The notes beneath the pieces were generated by a model. The model was given only the letters and a program-made list of their open reading frames with translations, was not told the DNA's origin and searched no databases. Below are positions 16,187 through 25,279 of a stretch of 64,000 bases of DNA, in pieces. Source of the DNA: Aquimarina sp. Aq78. Its GTDB lineage: Bacteria; Bacteroidota; Bacteroidia; Flavobacteriales; Flavobacteriaceae. The stretch spans positions 62,001 through 126,000 of the forward strand of contig NZ_OMKA01000007.1 in assembly GCF_900299525.1 (NCBI RefSeq), in the 5' to 3' direction. The stretch's first letter is position 1. The number at the start of each line of letters is the position of its first letter. The position numbers were made by a program, and so were the translations under genes.

Positions 16187-18685
16187 ATGCTCAAAAATAC
16201 ATTTAGATTACTTCTATGCTTAGTAGTAATCACCACTAGTGGTTGTTCTGTTCTTCAACCTAAAAAAGAAAAAATCGCTACCGCCGAAGGCAAAAAACCA
16301 GGTAAAGACAAAGACACCATTAAACCTTATGACAAGGTCATTACCGAAAAGGCCAAAACCGACAAAGGTTTATTTACCGTTCATAATATAGGCGATAAAT
16401 ACTATTATGAGATTCCGGATTCATTGTTTAACCGGGAAATGCTTATGGTTACGCGTATTGCCAAAACCGCTACGGGGATTGGTTTTGGAGGAGGAAAACA
16501 AAACACCCAGGTATTACGCTGGCAACGAAAAAACAAACAGATATTACTTCGCGTCGTATCACATCAGATCTTCGCTTCGGATTCTTTACCGATTCATGAA
16601 GCTGTAGAGAATTCTAATTTCGAACCGGTGTTATATGCATTTCCGATTAAGGCATTTTATAAAGATTCTACCACTGCGGTAAAAAATGCAACAGTGATCG
16701 AGGTTACCGATCTGTTCAAAAAAGATGTAAAACCTTTAGGATTTCCTGATAGCAGACGAAAGCAATATAAGATTTCAAAATTAGATGTTGCCCGATCGTA
16801 TATCGATACGATTAGAAGCTACCCATTAAATATAGAAACTCGCCATGTAAAAACGTATAGTGCTGCCGAGCCACCTTCTAATGCTAGTACAGGATCTATC
16901 TCATTAGAAATGAGCAATTCTATGATCCTGCTTCCTAAAACCCCTATGAGACGTCGATATTTTGACCAGCGAGTAGGATGGTTTGCCCGCGGACAAACGG
17001 ATTATGGATTAGAAGCGCAAGAAAGTAAAACGGTACGTTACCTGGATCGCTGGAGATTAGAGGTAAAAGATGAAGATCTTGCAAAGTTTAAACGAGGAGA
17101 ACTGGTAGTTCCCAAAAAGCAAATCGTATACTATATCGACCGTGCGACACCCAAAAAATGGAGAACATATATTAAGCAAGGGATCGAAGACTGGCAGGTT
17201 GCCTTCGAACAGGCTGGGTTTAAAGAGGCTATTATCGCCAAAGACCCTCCAACAGTAGAAGAAGATCCCGATTGGAGTCCAGAGGATGTGCGCTACTCTG
17301 TAGTGCGCTACCTGGCCTCTCCAATCCCTAATGCCAACGGACCACATGTAAGTGATCCCAGATCGGGAGAGATCCTGGAGAGTGATATCAACTGGTATCA
17401 TAATGTAATGACCTTATTACGCAATTGGTTTTTTGTACAAACCGCAGCAATCAATCCACAGGCGCAGAGTGTTGCTTTTAAGGATGAAGTGATGGGAAGA
17501 TTGATTCGATTTGTATCTGCTCACGAGGTAGGTCACACCTTGGGACTACCGCATAATATGGGAAGTAGTGTTGCCTACCCGGTAGAATCTCTAAGAGATC
17601 CTGTGTTTACCAAAAAATATGGTACAGCACCATCGATAATGGACTATGCAAGATTTAACTATGTTGCCCAACCGGGAGATGGTGATGTTGCCTTAATGCC
17701 TAATATTGGTATCTATGATAAGCATGCAATACAATGGGGATATCGACCGATACTTACACCAACTGCAGAAGAAGAGAAAAAGACATTGGATAGCTGGATA
17801 CTGGAGCATCAAAATGATCCTATGTATAGATTTGGGAAACAACAGTTTGGAGTTATTGATCCAAGCTCGCAAACCGAAGATCTTGGTGATGATGCCGTAC
17901 TGGCCAGTACCTACGGAATCAAAAACTTGAAGAGAATTGTACCCAACCTCATCACATGGACTGCCGAAGATGGTAAAAACTATGATGATCTGGGCACGAT
18001 GTACAGACAGGTATTGGGGCAGTTTAATCGATATATGGGCCATGTATCTTCTAATATTGGTGGAGTATATGAATACTATAAAACCTATGATCAAAAAGGT
18101 GCTGTATACTCTCATGTGACCAAAGCAAATCAGAAACGTGCCATGAAATTTTTACACGAGCAATTGTTTAGCACTCCGGATTGGTTACTCGACAATACTA
18201 TTTTTGATAAAATAGAATCTGCAGGAAATGTAGAACGCATTCGTAATTTCCAGGTGAGAACCTTAAACAACCTGTTAGATCATGGTCGTATGGCACGATT
18301 AATTGAGAATGAGGCCTTAAACAATAAAGAGGCCTATACCCTACTCGATATGATGACCGAACTACGATCGGGACTATGGAGCGAATTGCGAAGCGGTCGT
18401 ACCATCGATGTATATCGTCGTAATTTACAGAGAGCTTATATCGATCGACTGGAGTTTTTAATGACCAAAGAGCAACCTAAGATCCCGGAGAATATAAGAC
18501 GCTTTGTAGTACGAACTAATGTAAATGCTTCGCAAAGTGATATCAGAGCGGTAGTACGTGCAGAACTAAATACGCTACGTCGAGCAGTTAGAAATGCTAC
18601 CGGCAGAACATCAGATAGGATGACGCAATATCACCTGCAAGATATCGCAGAACGTATCACCGCCATCCTCGATCCTAAAAAATAA
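16187..18685 (+). CDS. Zinc-dependent metalloprotease, DUF5118-DUF5117-DUF4953 type, lipoprotein
   Basis: 832 residues from the Met at 16187, which starts a lipoprotein signal (LLCLVVITTSGC). Upstream in-frame codons run through repeat DNA and are not protein-like. Domain order: DUF5118 (about 45-95, YDKVITEKAKTDKGLFTVHN); DUF5117 (about 105-300, including RYFDQRVGWFARGQTDYG); then a metzincin-like catalytic part with HEVGHTLGLPHN (His446, Glu447, His450, His456) and a following SIMDYARFNY, equivalent to the Met-turn; then the DUF4953 C-terminal region. A large surface-exposed peptidase; substrate unknown. GC content is visibly higher than in neighbours, as for a core gene. Confidence 0.9.
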   Translation: MLKNTFRLLLCLVVITTSGCSVLQPKKEKIATAEGKKPGKDKDTIKPYDKVITEKAKTDKGLFTVHNIGDKYYYEIPDSLFNREMLMVTRIAKTATGIGFGGGKQNTQVLRWQRKNKQILLRVVSHQIFASDSLPIHEAVENSNFEPVLYAFPIKAFYKDSTTAVKNATVIEVTDLFKKDVKPLGFPDSRRKQYKISKLDVARSYIDTIRSYPLNIETRHVKTYSAAEPPSNASTGSISLEMSNSMILLPKTPMRRRYFDQRVGWFARGQTDYGLEAQESKTVRYLDRWRLEVKDEDLAKFKRGELVVPKKQIVYYIDRATPKKWRTYIKQGIEDWQVAFEQAGFKEAIIAKDPPTVEEDPDWSPEDVRYSVVRYLASPIPNANGPHVSDPRSGEILESDINWYHNVMTLLRNWFFVQTAAINPQAQSVAFKDEVMGRLIRFVSAHEVGHTLGLPHNMGSSVAYPVESLRDPVFTKKYGTAPSIMDYARFNYVAQPGDGDVALMPNIGIYDKHAIQWGYRPILTPTAEEEKKTLDSWILEHQNDPMYRFGKQQFGVIDPSSQTEDLGDDAVLASTYGIKNLKRIVPNLITWTAEDGKNYDDLGTMYRQVLGQFNRYMGHVSSNIGGVYEYYKTYDQKGAVYSHVTKANQKRAMKFLHEQLFSTPDWLLDNTIFDKIESAGNVERIRNFQVRTLNNLLDHGRMARLIENEALNNKEAYTLLDMMTELRSGLWSELRSGRTIDVYRRNLQRAYIDRLEFLMTKEQPKIPENIRRFVVRTNVNASQSDIRAVVRAELNTLRRAVRNATGRTSDRMTQYHLQDIAERITAILDPKK

Positions 18686-18707
18686 GATAATACATCTGTA
18701 CTATAAC

Positions 18708-18745
18708 ACCCCCCTGTTTGAATCATCAAGCAGGGGGTTTCTTTT
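18708..18745 (+). terminator. Terminator after the metalloprotease gene
   Basis: CCCCCTG (to 18716) pairs with CAGGGGG (18731-18737), with a 14-base loop, followed by TTTCTTTT. Confidence 0.85.
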
Positions 18746-18794
18746 AATAGGTACTTATCTGATCAAGTGGTTTGTTGTAATGCTAAAGGAAACT

Positions 18795-18925
18795 ATAGTG
18801 CTTCGGCAGGCCTGTCCTGAGTGTATCGAAAAAGTCATCAGGACTATCGAGAATCAATAGTTGTTATCGTTTTCAAAAGCATCTCGATACATTTTTTCTA
18901 CGCTATGCTCCAAAAAAACACTCGA
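18795..18925. repeat. CCTGTCCTGAGTGTATCGA repeat region
   Basis: Contains GGCCTGTCCTGAGTGTATCG and several ATCGAGA/TCTCGATA pieces, similar to 1500-1600 (both also carry TTATCGTTTTCAAA-GCATC). The rest of the 18746-19114 gap is AT-rich, without a gene. Confidence 0.6.
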
Positions 18926-19062
18926 TGTGACGTAGTGTTTTCAATTATTAATATGCCCCCTCTGAGTGAGTGATCATACTATAGTTATCCTATTATTCTG
19001 CACTTAATCCGAAGTTAAAAGAAAAGATCATACGAGAATATAACCTATAATAGAAATATAAG

Positions 19063-19070
19063 TACCTTAG
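19063..19070 (+). promoter_or_regulatory. Possible -7-like element TACCTTAG upstream of aqpZ
   Basis: TACCTTAG then TAATTCATAC, 45 bases upstream of the ATG; the same string is found upstream of the SRPBCC gene at 13335. No clear -33 element. Confidence 0.3.
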
Positions 19071-19114
19071 TAATTCATACCCTCATTATTAACATCAACA
19101 CTAGAATAAACAAC

Positions 19115-19801
19115 ATGAAAAAATTAATTTCAGAATTTATTGGAACCTTATGGTTAGTATTAGGTGGGTGTGGAAGTGCTGTATTAGCAGCAGCATACCC
19201 AGAGTTAGGAATTGGATTTGCAGGAGTTGCCCTTGCATTTGGTTTAACCGTTGTAACGATGGCCTATGCCATTGGGCATATTTCGGGTTGCCATCTTAAT
19301 CCTGCAGTATCTATCGGTTTATGGATAGGTGGTCGTTTTGATAAAAAAGAACTGCTACCTTACATTGTTGCCCAGGTATTGGGTGGTATTGCCGGTGCAG
19401 GAATTTTATACCTTATTGCTACAGGAAAATCTGGGTTCGAAATTGGTGGCTTTGCTGCTAATGGATATGAAGAGCATTCCCCAGGTGGCTATTCTATGCT
19501 TGCAGCTTTAATAACCGAAATAGTAATGACATTTATGTTTTTGATCATTATTCTGGGAGCTACTCATTCTAAAGCCCCTAAAGGTTTTGCAGGCCTTGCC
19601 ATAGGATTAGGGTTAACTCTGATTCACCTTATAAGTATACCAGTAACCAACACTTCGGTAAATCCTGCCAGAAGTACGAGCCAGGCATTATTTGCAGGAG
19701 GTTGGGCAATAGAGCAATTATGGTTATTTTGGGTAGCTCCAATCATAGGAGCGATTTTAGCCGGATTGGTGTACAAATTTATTTCTCCAGAAGAAGCATA
19801 A
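19115..19801 (+). CDS. aqpZ: Aquaporin Z-type water channel
   Basis: 228 residues, six membrane helices plus two half-helices. Both NPA boxes are intact: HLNPAVSIG (Asn62) and [10 protein letters not shown] (Asn183), the second followed by the selectivity Arg186. His171 in LIHLISIPV fits the narrow water-selective filter of AqpZ and not a glycerol facilitator. It moves water across the inner membrane under osmotic change. Stands alone, between a possible promoter and a strong hairpin. Confidence 0.95.
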   Translation: MKKLISEFIGTLWLVLGGCGSAVLAAAYPELGIGFAGVALAFGLTVVTMAYAIGHISGCHLNPAVSIGLWIGGRFDKKELLPYIVAQVLGGIAGAGILYLIATGKSGFEIGGFAANGYEEHSPGGYSMLAALITEIVMTFMFLIIILGATHSKAPKGFAGLAIGLGLTLIHLISIPVTNTSVNPARSTSQALFAGGWAIEQLWLFWVAPIIGAILAGLVYKFISPEEA

Positions 19802-19819
19802 AAAGCACAATAAACCTAT

Positions 19820-19863
19820 AATACTAAACCCTTGCATGATGATTTATGCAAGGGTTTAGTATT
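19820..19863. terminator. Perfect 18-bp hairpin after aqpZ
   Basis: Arms 19820-19837 and 19846-19863 (ACTAAACCCTTGCAT / ATGCAAGGGTTTAGT), 8-base loop, starting 19 bases after the stop. No long T run, but position and symmetry fit a terminator. After it, 19864-20071 has only weak B-block-like traces (CCCCTTACCATGAGGTTTCC). Confidence 0.75.
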
Positions 19864-20071
19864 CATGCTCATCAGTTCAAGTGATTTTTCGTAATGTAAT
19901 GGAGAAAAATTGTATCGAGAACCAATCATCCCCTTACCATGAGGTTTCCCGTAACTTTATTAAAAAAGGTCGTCGTACTTTTATATAAGAGAGATAGATA
20001 TTACCCAGGTAACATTATCTGGTCGTATTTAGAATATCATTATTTGGATCATTGTTAATACTAAATTTAAA

Positions 20072-20518
20072 ATGGGCTACGAAAATAAAACAATAGAACG
20101 ATTTGCTGGATATGATGCCGAAATCAATACTAAAGGGGTGTTTATTTTAATCCTTAATATATTGATTATCGTTAGCATCACAATAATCATAGGAGAGTTA
20201 ACAACACTCGTTTCTCCCTTACACCTTTCTCCGTTTAAGGTGATCACCAGTTTAATAATCCTTTTTTCGTTTTTTTCGATACTGATTACCGTGTATACAA
20301 TAACCCCCTATTTAAATTCGTATAAAAAATTCTTTTGGTTTTTTAATAGTATTGCGAATAGCAATAAAAAAGAGGAAGAAAAAAAAGATATCGATAGTCA
20401 AATTTATGATTTAGAAAAAGGATTAAAAAGAAAACATAAGGGCGTTAAAATGGCATTACTTATTAATTTTATTCAGCTACTTTTTCTAACCTATATCGCA
20501 TATATTATTGTATTTTAG
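20072..20518 (+). CDS. DUF5706/Pycsar-effector-like membrane protein
   Basis: 148 residues with three membrane helices (about 22-45, 55-77, 126-147) and a cytoplasmic stretch (78-125). The pattern resembles DUF5706 transmembrane effectors (PycTM): an N-terminal RFAGYDAEINTKGVFIL, where family members have a D-x-KA-x-x-L helix; then ITPYLNSYKKFFWFFNSIA after TM2; and DSQIYDLEKGLKRKHKG before TM3. In Pycsar such proteins disrupt the membrane on sensing a cyclic pyrimidine nucleotide. No cyclase gene lies nearby, so defence function is not established. It could be a house-keeping relative of the same fold. Confidence 0.5.
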   Translation: MGYENKTIERFAGYDAEINTKGVFILILNILIIVSITIIIGELTTLVSPLHLSPFKVITSLIILFSFFSILITVYTITPYLNSYKKFFWFFNSIANSNKKEEEKKDIDSQIYDLEKGLKRKHKGVKMALLINFIQLLFLTYIAYIIVF

Positions 20519-20596
20519 ATAAAACTCTCTAGTTATTATTTTGATAGACATAAGTACAAACAAGTATAAAGGATATATATGCCCTATATATAAGTC

Positions 20597-22036
20597 ATGT
20601 TTACACGAATGAAAATACTCCTAACAGGTGCTACAGGCTATATCGGCAAACGAATTCTCCCTTTATTAGTAAATAAGGGGCATCATGTGGTATGTTGCGT
20701 TAGGGATACCTCTAGATTTCATCCTCCCCAATCGTTAAGCGCAAGTATTTCTGTACTAGAAATTGATTTATTAGATGCTTCTTCTCTTTCAAAAATCCCA
20801 GATGATATTGATGTGGCGTACTATCTGGTACACTCTATGTCGACATCTGACGATTATAAATCATTAGAACAAAAATCTGCTATCAATTTTCGGAATACAT
20901 TATCTAATACAACTGTTAAACAAGTGATATACTTAAGTGGTATAGTTAATGAATCTAACTTATCTAAACATCTGCTATCAAGAAAAACGGTTGAAGAAGA
21001 GCTAGGTAAAGGCAGCTACAACCTCACTTGCTTTAGGGCAGGAATCATTGTTGGATCGGGCAGTGCATCCTTTGAAATCATGCGCGACTTGGTAGAAAAG
21101 CTTCCTGTTATGATTACCCCAAAATGGCTTCTTACCAAATGTCAACCCATAGGGATAGCAGATGTGCAAAGCTTTTTAACCGAATGCATCCTTAAAGAGG
21201 AAACATACAACAGGAATTTTGATATTGGTTGTGATGATATTCTATCGTATAAAGAAATGCTACTTGATTTTGCTAAAGTTAGAAATTTAAAAAGGAGAAT
21301 CTGGACCGTACCTGTAATGACCCCGAAGCTTTCTTCTTATTGGCTATATTTTGTAACCTCTACTTCTTACAAGTTGGCCAGATCCTTAGTCGATAGTATG
21401 AAGGTTGAAGTTGTATGTAGAAATAATGAAATCAATACCCTACTAAAAATCCAACCCATATCCTACAAGGAAGCCTTATTAAGAGCATTTGATAATATTA
21501 AAAACAATGAGATTGCTTCAAGCTGGAAAGATTCTTATTCTAGTAGTGAGATAACCAGCAACATATCAGAATTTATAGCGGTTCCAGAATTTGGATGTTT
21601 TAAAGACATGCGTGTTCGACAAACTGAAAACTATGCATCATCAATAGAGAAGATCTGGAGTATTGGAGGTGAGAACGGATGGTATTATGGGGATTGGTTA
21701 TGGAAAATCCGTGGTTTTTTTGATAAGCTATTTGGTGGAGTCGGATTGCGAAGAGGTCGCACGAATCAATCCACTATATCTGTTGGAGACTCATTAGATT
21801 TCTGGCGGGTGCTCTATGCAAATAAACAAGAAGGAAGATTATTACTTTTTGCAGAAATGAAACTACCGGGAGAAGCCTGGCTTGAATTTAAAATAGTGGA
21901 TAACGATGTGATCCAAACTGCCACATTTAGACCCTTAGGTTTGGCTGGCAGATTATACTGGTATGCTGTATACCCGTTTCATGGCTTTATTTTTAAAGGA
22001 TTAATCAACCAAATAAGTACACATAACAAGGCCTAA
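20597..22036 (+). CDS. SDR-family NAD(P)-binding protein with DUF2867 domain
   Basis: 479 residues (an alternative start four codons later, MKILLTG). An N-terminal atypical SDR Rossmann domain carries ILLTGATGYIGKRILPLL, with VAYYLVHSMS after strand 4 and VIYLSGIVNES. The C-terminal DUF2867 domain spans about 330-475 (SIEKIWSIGGENGWYYGDWL, FWRVLYANKQEGRLLLFAEM). The combined architecture is widespread in Bacteria; the substrate is not known. Cytoplasmic, single gene, terminated by a clear hairpin at 22224. Confidence 0.88.
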   Translation: MFTRMKILLTGATGYIGKRILPLLVNKGHHVVCCVRDTSRFHPPQSLSASISVLEIDLLDASSLSKIPDDIDVAYYLVHSMSTSDDYKSLEQKSAINFRNTLSNTTVKQVIYLSGIVNESNLSKHLLSRKTVEEELGKGSYNLTCFRAGIIVGSGSASFEIMRDLVEKLPVMITPKWLLTKCQPIGIADVQSFLTECILKEETYNRNFDIGCDDILSYKEMLLDFAKVRNLKRRIWTVPVMTPKLSSYWLYFVTSTSYKLARSLVDSMKVEVVCRNNEINTLLKIQPISYKEALLRAFDNIKNNEIASSWKDSYSSSEITSNISEFIAVPEFGCFKDMRVRQTENYASSIEKIWSIGGENGWYYGDWLWKIRGFFDKLFGGVGLRRGRTNQSTISVGDSLDFWRVLYANKQEGRLLLFAEMKLPGEAWLEFKIVDNDVIQTATFRPLGLAGRLYWYAVYPFHGFIFKGLINQISTHNKA

Positions 22037-22223
22037 TTAATTCTGGTAAAGACATTTCTAAAACCCTTCACAATTCCCTACTCCTGCATCTCTTTTGTAG
22101 CCAAACAAAAAACTTTCTCTCCCTTGCTAAAATTATAGAGCATATTCTGAATCTTTTCTATCCTTCTTACAAAAAAAGTTTTCCTACTAAGACAACATAT
22201 CATAATAGCTATAAATTTTATCT

Positions 22224-22254
22224 AAAAACCTGTCACACCCGACAGGTTTTGTTG
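22224..22254 (+). terminator. Terminator hairpin
   Basis: AAAACCTGTC (22225-22234) pairs perfectly with GACAGGTTTT (22241-22250), loop ACACCC, T-rich after. It lies 188 bases past the SDR gene and 31 before the next start. The gap before it has no gene. Confidence 0.75.
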
Positions 22255-22280
22255 TATAACTACTATACAAAAGAATAAAA

Positions 22281-22742
22281 ATGAATAAAAAACAAACAAG
22301 AAAACTCATCAAAGCTGCTCTTGGTATTGCCGTAGGGTATACAGTTATAAGCTTTTTTATTAATGAAACAAACCTATTAGCTAATCAACAACAAATCATG
22401 AATGAAGTCATTAAGAAATCAAACATAGATCCATTTTTAAAAACTCCAACCAACTATTCTTTTTCCTGTACAGCTACAAGTAAGGGAAAAGTATTGGATG
22501 CTAAACTTTTACAAGATGGAACTTTAATTATCCATTATGAATCCTTTTGGGAAGGGGATGGAGATCATTCTGGTGTGTTAACTGGTAAATACAATGCCAG
22601 CAAAAACCGTTTTGATGGTTTTTATAAAACGAACGATAATCGGTTTTATGGAGAGCAGAATTTAATATTTAAAAATAATGGAGAAGCCCAAGGTACCTGG
22701 GATAATGGCTATGGCACAACCCATATCCGATTAAAAAAATAA
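22281..22742 (+). CDS. Membrane-anchored hypothetical protein with MORN-like beta repeats
   Basis: 153 residues. An N-terminal anchor (about 9-25, ALGIAVGYTVISFF) is followed by a beta-rich domain whose second half has repeated GKYNASKNRFDGFY, DNRFYGEQNLIF and GEAQGTWDNGYGTTHI units. The spacing is reminiscent of MORN-like or lipocalin-type sheets. No family recognised with confidence. Precedes the DinB-SRPBCC-sigma cluster by 66 bases. Confidence 0.6.
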   Translation: MNKKQTRKLIKAALGIAVGYTVISFFINETNLLANQQQIMNEVIKKSNIDPFLKTPTNYSFSCTATSKGKVLDAKLLQDGTLIIHYESFWEGDGDHSGVLTGKYNASKNRFDGFYKTNDNRFYGEQNLIFKNNGEAQGTWDNGYGTTHIRLKK

Positions 22743-22808
22743 TAGCTAACTGTCACATATGGCATTTATGATTGTACAAACAGTATATATTAATTAAAAT
22801 AAATAAAA

Positions 22809-23453
22809 ATGAAGAATGTAACGGCAAAATTAAGGTTTTCAACTGCCCTAATACTACTTATCGGTTTGAGTATTGTGATGTACTCTTTTACTACCGTAAA
22901 AGAAAAAAATAATTCTTGCACTAAAGAAAATTGCTATTTCACCAAAGTAAATGAAAAAAAATCATCAGAAAGAAAAGAAAATTTTCTTGCTACATGGGAA
23001 GTTTCCAAAACCTACACCTTGCAAGTAATTGATGCTATGCCTGCTAGCAAATTTAACTACAAGTCTATAAAGGTAGACAGTGTAAGAACATTTGCACAAC
23101 AGTTTAAACATCTAGGTGGTATTCTTCAAGGCATGAACAGTATTTTTTTAAATGATCAGCCACCGGTAGCACCACCATCTGATTTTGAAAAAACAGGATT
23201 GACTAAATCGGAGATAAAGGAGTTTGTTAGCGCATCTTTTGATGCCGTAACAAAAACTGTAAAAGGTATGTCTGATAATGATTTGAAAGAAAAGAGAACC
23301 ATGATATTTATGCCAAACAAGCCCGATTATTCTAAATATGCATATTTGGATTTTATGAGAGAACATACAGCACATCATCGTGCTCAAGCATTAGTATATC
23401 TACGTCTAAATCATATTACACCCCCTGTTCAACAATATTTTCCGATAAAGTAA
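22809..23453 (+). CDS. Secreted DinB-family four-helix protein
   Basis: 214 residues. An N-terminal hydrophobic segment (about 11-27) acts as signal or anchor, then the DinB/DUF664-like fold: FLATWEVSKTYTLQVIDAMP, AQQFKHLGGILQGMN with the first metal His, and HTAHHRAQALVYLRL with the later His pair. DinB folds bind a divalent metal and include thiol transferases (mycothiol, bacillithiol). Exported versions are less usual. First gene of a tight unit: 6 bases to the SRPBCC gene. Confidence 0.82.
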   Translation: MKNVTAKLRFSTALILLIGLSIVMYSFTTVKEKNNSCTKENCYFTKVNEKKSSERKENFLATWEVSKTYTLQVIDAMPASKFNYKSIKVDSVRTFAQQFKHLGGILQGMNSIFLNDQPPVAPPSDFEKTGLTKSEIKEFVSASFDAVTKTVKGMSDNDLKEKRTMIFMPNKPDYSKYAYLDFMREHTAHHRAQALVYLRLNHITPPVQQYFPIK

Positions 23454-23459
23454 ATAAAA

Positions 23460-23897
23460 ATGAATTGTACAATAGAAATTAAACATAGATATAATACGTC
23501 AAGCAACAATATTTGGGACATTCTAAAAACTGGAAATAATGTGGACAAATGGTTTCCATTTATTGCTAGCTGTGACTTAATGGGAGAAGGTGTTGGTGCT
23601 AAAAGAATCTGTAAAACTCAAGAAGGACATACCATAGCAGAATCTATCATTACCATCGACGAAGATGATAAAATCTTTACATACATCATAGACCATCACA
23701 ACTTAGAAACACCCACAAAAAATATATGGGGAAGAATGCAGGTTTTAAACGAAAACGATGAAACTTATGTGCATTGGAAACTAAATTTTGATCTTACACA
23801 AAAATTGGATGACCAACTCTATATAGAATTAGAAGATGGAATGAAAAGTCTGTTACAATCTGGATTAATACAACTAGAAATGGTTGCTGCATCATAA
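23460..23897 (+). CDS. SRPBCC-family protein
   Basis: 145 residues, cytoplasmic. Opens with IEIKHRYNTSSNNIWDILK and DKWFPFIASCDLMGEGVGAK, the characteristic start of polyketide-cyclase/MxaD-like SRPBCC proteins, and ends with a long amphipathic helix (LEDGMKSLLQSGLIQLEMV). Ligand unknown. Six bases after the DinB gene, hence same operon; a strong hairpin follows. Confidence 0.82.
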   Translation: MNCTIEIKHRYNTSSNNIWDILKTGNNVDKWFPFIASCDLMGEGVGAKRICKTQEGHTIAESIITIDEDDKIFTYIIDHHNLETPTKNIWGRMQVLNENDETYVHWKLNFDLTQKLDDQLYIELEDGMKSLLQSGLIQLEMVAAS

Positions 23898-23903
23898 AAT
23901 AAC

Positions 23904-23944
23904 AGGTAAAAGGAGTGAGTTATTCTTGCTCCTTTTACCTATTT
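23904..23944 (+). terminator. Hairpin between SRPBCC and sigma genes
   Basis: Perfect 12-bp arms AGGTAAAAGGAG (23904-23915) and CTCCTTTTACCT (23929-23940), followed by ATTTTTAT. Read-through into the sigma gene, which starts 21 bases later, may be attenuated. Confidence 0.8.
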
Positions 23945-23965
23945 TTATACTCACACATACTACTT

Positions 23966-24850
23966 ATGGAAAATCCTCTAAAACTTGCCAATTATGACGA
24001 TTCGATTGATGAAAAATTAATAACTAACTCAAAAAAAGGAGACAAGAAAAGCTTAAATAAACTTTTAAACAGGCATCAAAATTATATTTTCAATATTGCA
24101 TTAAAAATGTTGAACAATGTTACAGATGCCGAAGATGCCACCCAAGAAGTATTGATTAAATTGATTACAAATTTAGCAAAATACGATAGTTCAAAATCTC
24201 GTTTTAGAACATGGCTCTATAGAATTACATTTAACCACATTTTAAATTTAAAGAAAAGCGCTTCAGAAAAAAAAGAGCTAACCTTCACTAAGTTTTTTGG
24301 GTTTATGGATTCTGTCCCGGATATCTTTATTACAGAGGGAGAGAATACGAATGAAATTATGGGGCAATCCATTCAAGAAGCAAGAATTGCTTGTACTGCT
24401 GGTATGCTTATGTGCTTGGATAGAAGTCAACGATTAATATATATAGTAGGAGAAATTTTTAAAATAGACCATAATCTAGCTTCTGAAATTTTTGATATTA
24501 CACCAGTTAATTTTAGAAAAAAACTTTCTAGAACACGTAAAGATTTACACCAATGGATGCATAAAAAATGTGGTTTAGTAAACGAAAATAATCCTTGTAG
24601 ATGCAGAAATAAAACCAAAAAGTTTATTGAGTTAGGTATCGTTAACCCTGAAAATCCAAAATGGTTATCAAATTATAAAAATAAAATTTTTGAGCATGTC
24701 GAAAGTAAATTGGACGAAACCGCCATTAATACTGACGAAATATATTCAAAAATATATCAACAAGACCCATTTAAAACCAATATGAAAGCAAAGCAAGTAT
24801 ATGAAGAGATTCTAAATAATAAAAACTTTGCCAGATTCATGGATTTGTAG
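23966..24850 (+). CDS. Sigma-70 family sigma factor with Cys-rich tail (paralogue of 601-1473)
   Basis: 294 residues from the Met at 23966; the longer in-frame start (23915) would run through the terminator hairpin. Region 2 (HQNYIFNIALKMLNNVTDAE, then FRTWLYRITFNHILN), region 4-like (MCLDRSQRLIYIVGEIF) and the tail with CGLVNENNPCRCRNKT align along the whole length with the sigma factor at 601-1473. Downstream of DinB and SRPBCC genes, as often for sigma factors controlling small stress operons. No anti-sigma gene. Confidence 0.87.
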   Translation: MENPLKLANYDDSIDEKLITNSKKGDKKSLNKLLNRHQNYIFNIALKMLNNVTDAEDATQEVLIKLITNLAKYDSSKSRFRTWLYRITFNHILNLKKSASEKKELTFTKFFGFMDSVPDIFITEGENTNEIMGQSIQEARIACTAGMLMCLDRSQRLIYIVGEIFKIDHNLASEIFDITPVNFRKKLSRTRKDLHQWMHKKCGLVNENNPCRCRNKTKKFIELGIVNPENPKWLSNYKNKIFEHVESKLDETAINTDEIYSKIYQQDPFKTNMKAKQVYEEILNNKNFARFMDL

Positions 24851-24979
24851 CTATTGTTACTAAAAAATAACCACCTCCAACAATATTTCCTATAAAAAAT
24901 AGCGAATAAGGGCAAAAGACTAATCGTGTATTCTATCGATAAAAACCCTTAACACTTTACCAATCCTGGTAATAGCACT

Positions 24980-25218
24980 TTAAAACCCTCATACCTCACA
25001 CCCAACTCCTTCTTCTATACAAAAAACGTTCTCCCCTACCATGTGGTTTCCTGTAACCCTATTAAAAAAGGTAATGGATGTTTTATAGGGGTTAAAAAAC
25101 AAAAAGCATTGATAGGTGTGAGATTTTATGATTAAACAAATGTTTGTAAACGATTACAAATAATTATAAATTCGTCCAAACGCATATATGTGTAATGGTG
25201 CATATATTATTGTTAGGC
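24980..25218. repeat. Diverged composite intergenic repeat
   Basis: Within the 429-base gap 24851-25279: a diverged B block (CTCCCCTACCATGTGGTTTC ... TATAGGGGTTA, itself a CCCCTA/TAGGGG hairpin), GATAGGTGTGAGATTTTATG, then the hairpin GCATATATGTGTAATGGTGC and ATTGTTAGGC. GTTAGGC here matches the integron core consensus GTTRRRY exactly. Confidence 0.6.
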
Positions 25219-25279
25219 ACAATTTTCAGCAGGTCAACAAAATTCATATATTTTATAATCTAAAAACTTATTTATAATA

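Noticed and set aside
16407..18119. Several overlapping ORFs on both strands within the metalloprotease gene
   Set aside because: Frame shadows of the higher-GC coding sequence; no independent domain signature.
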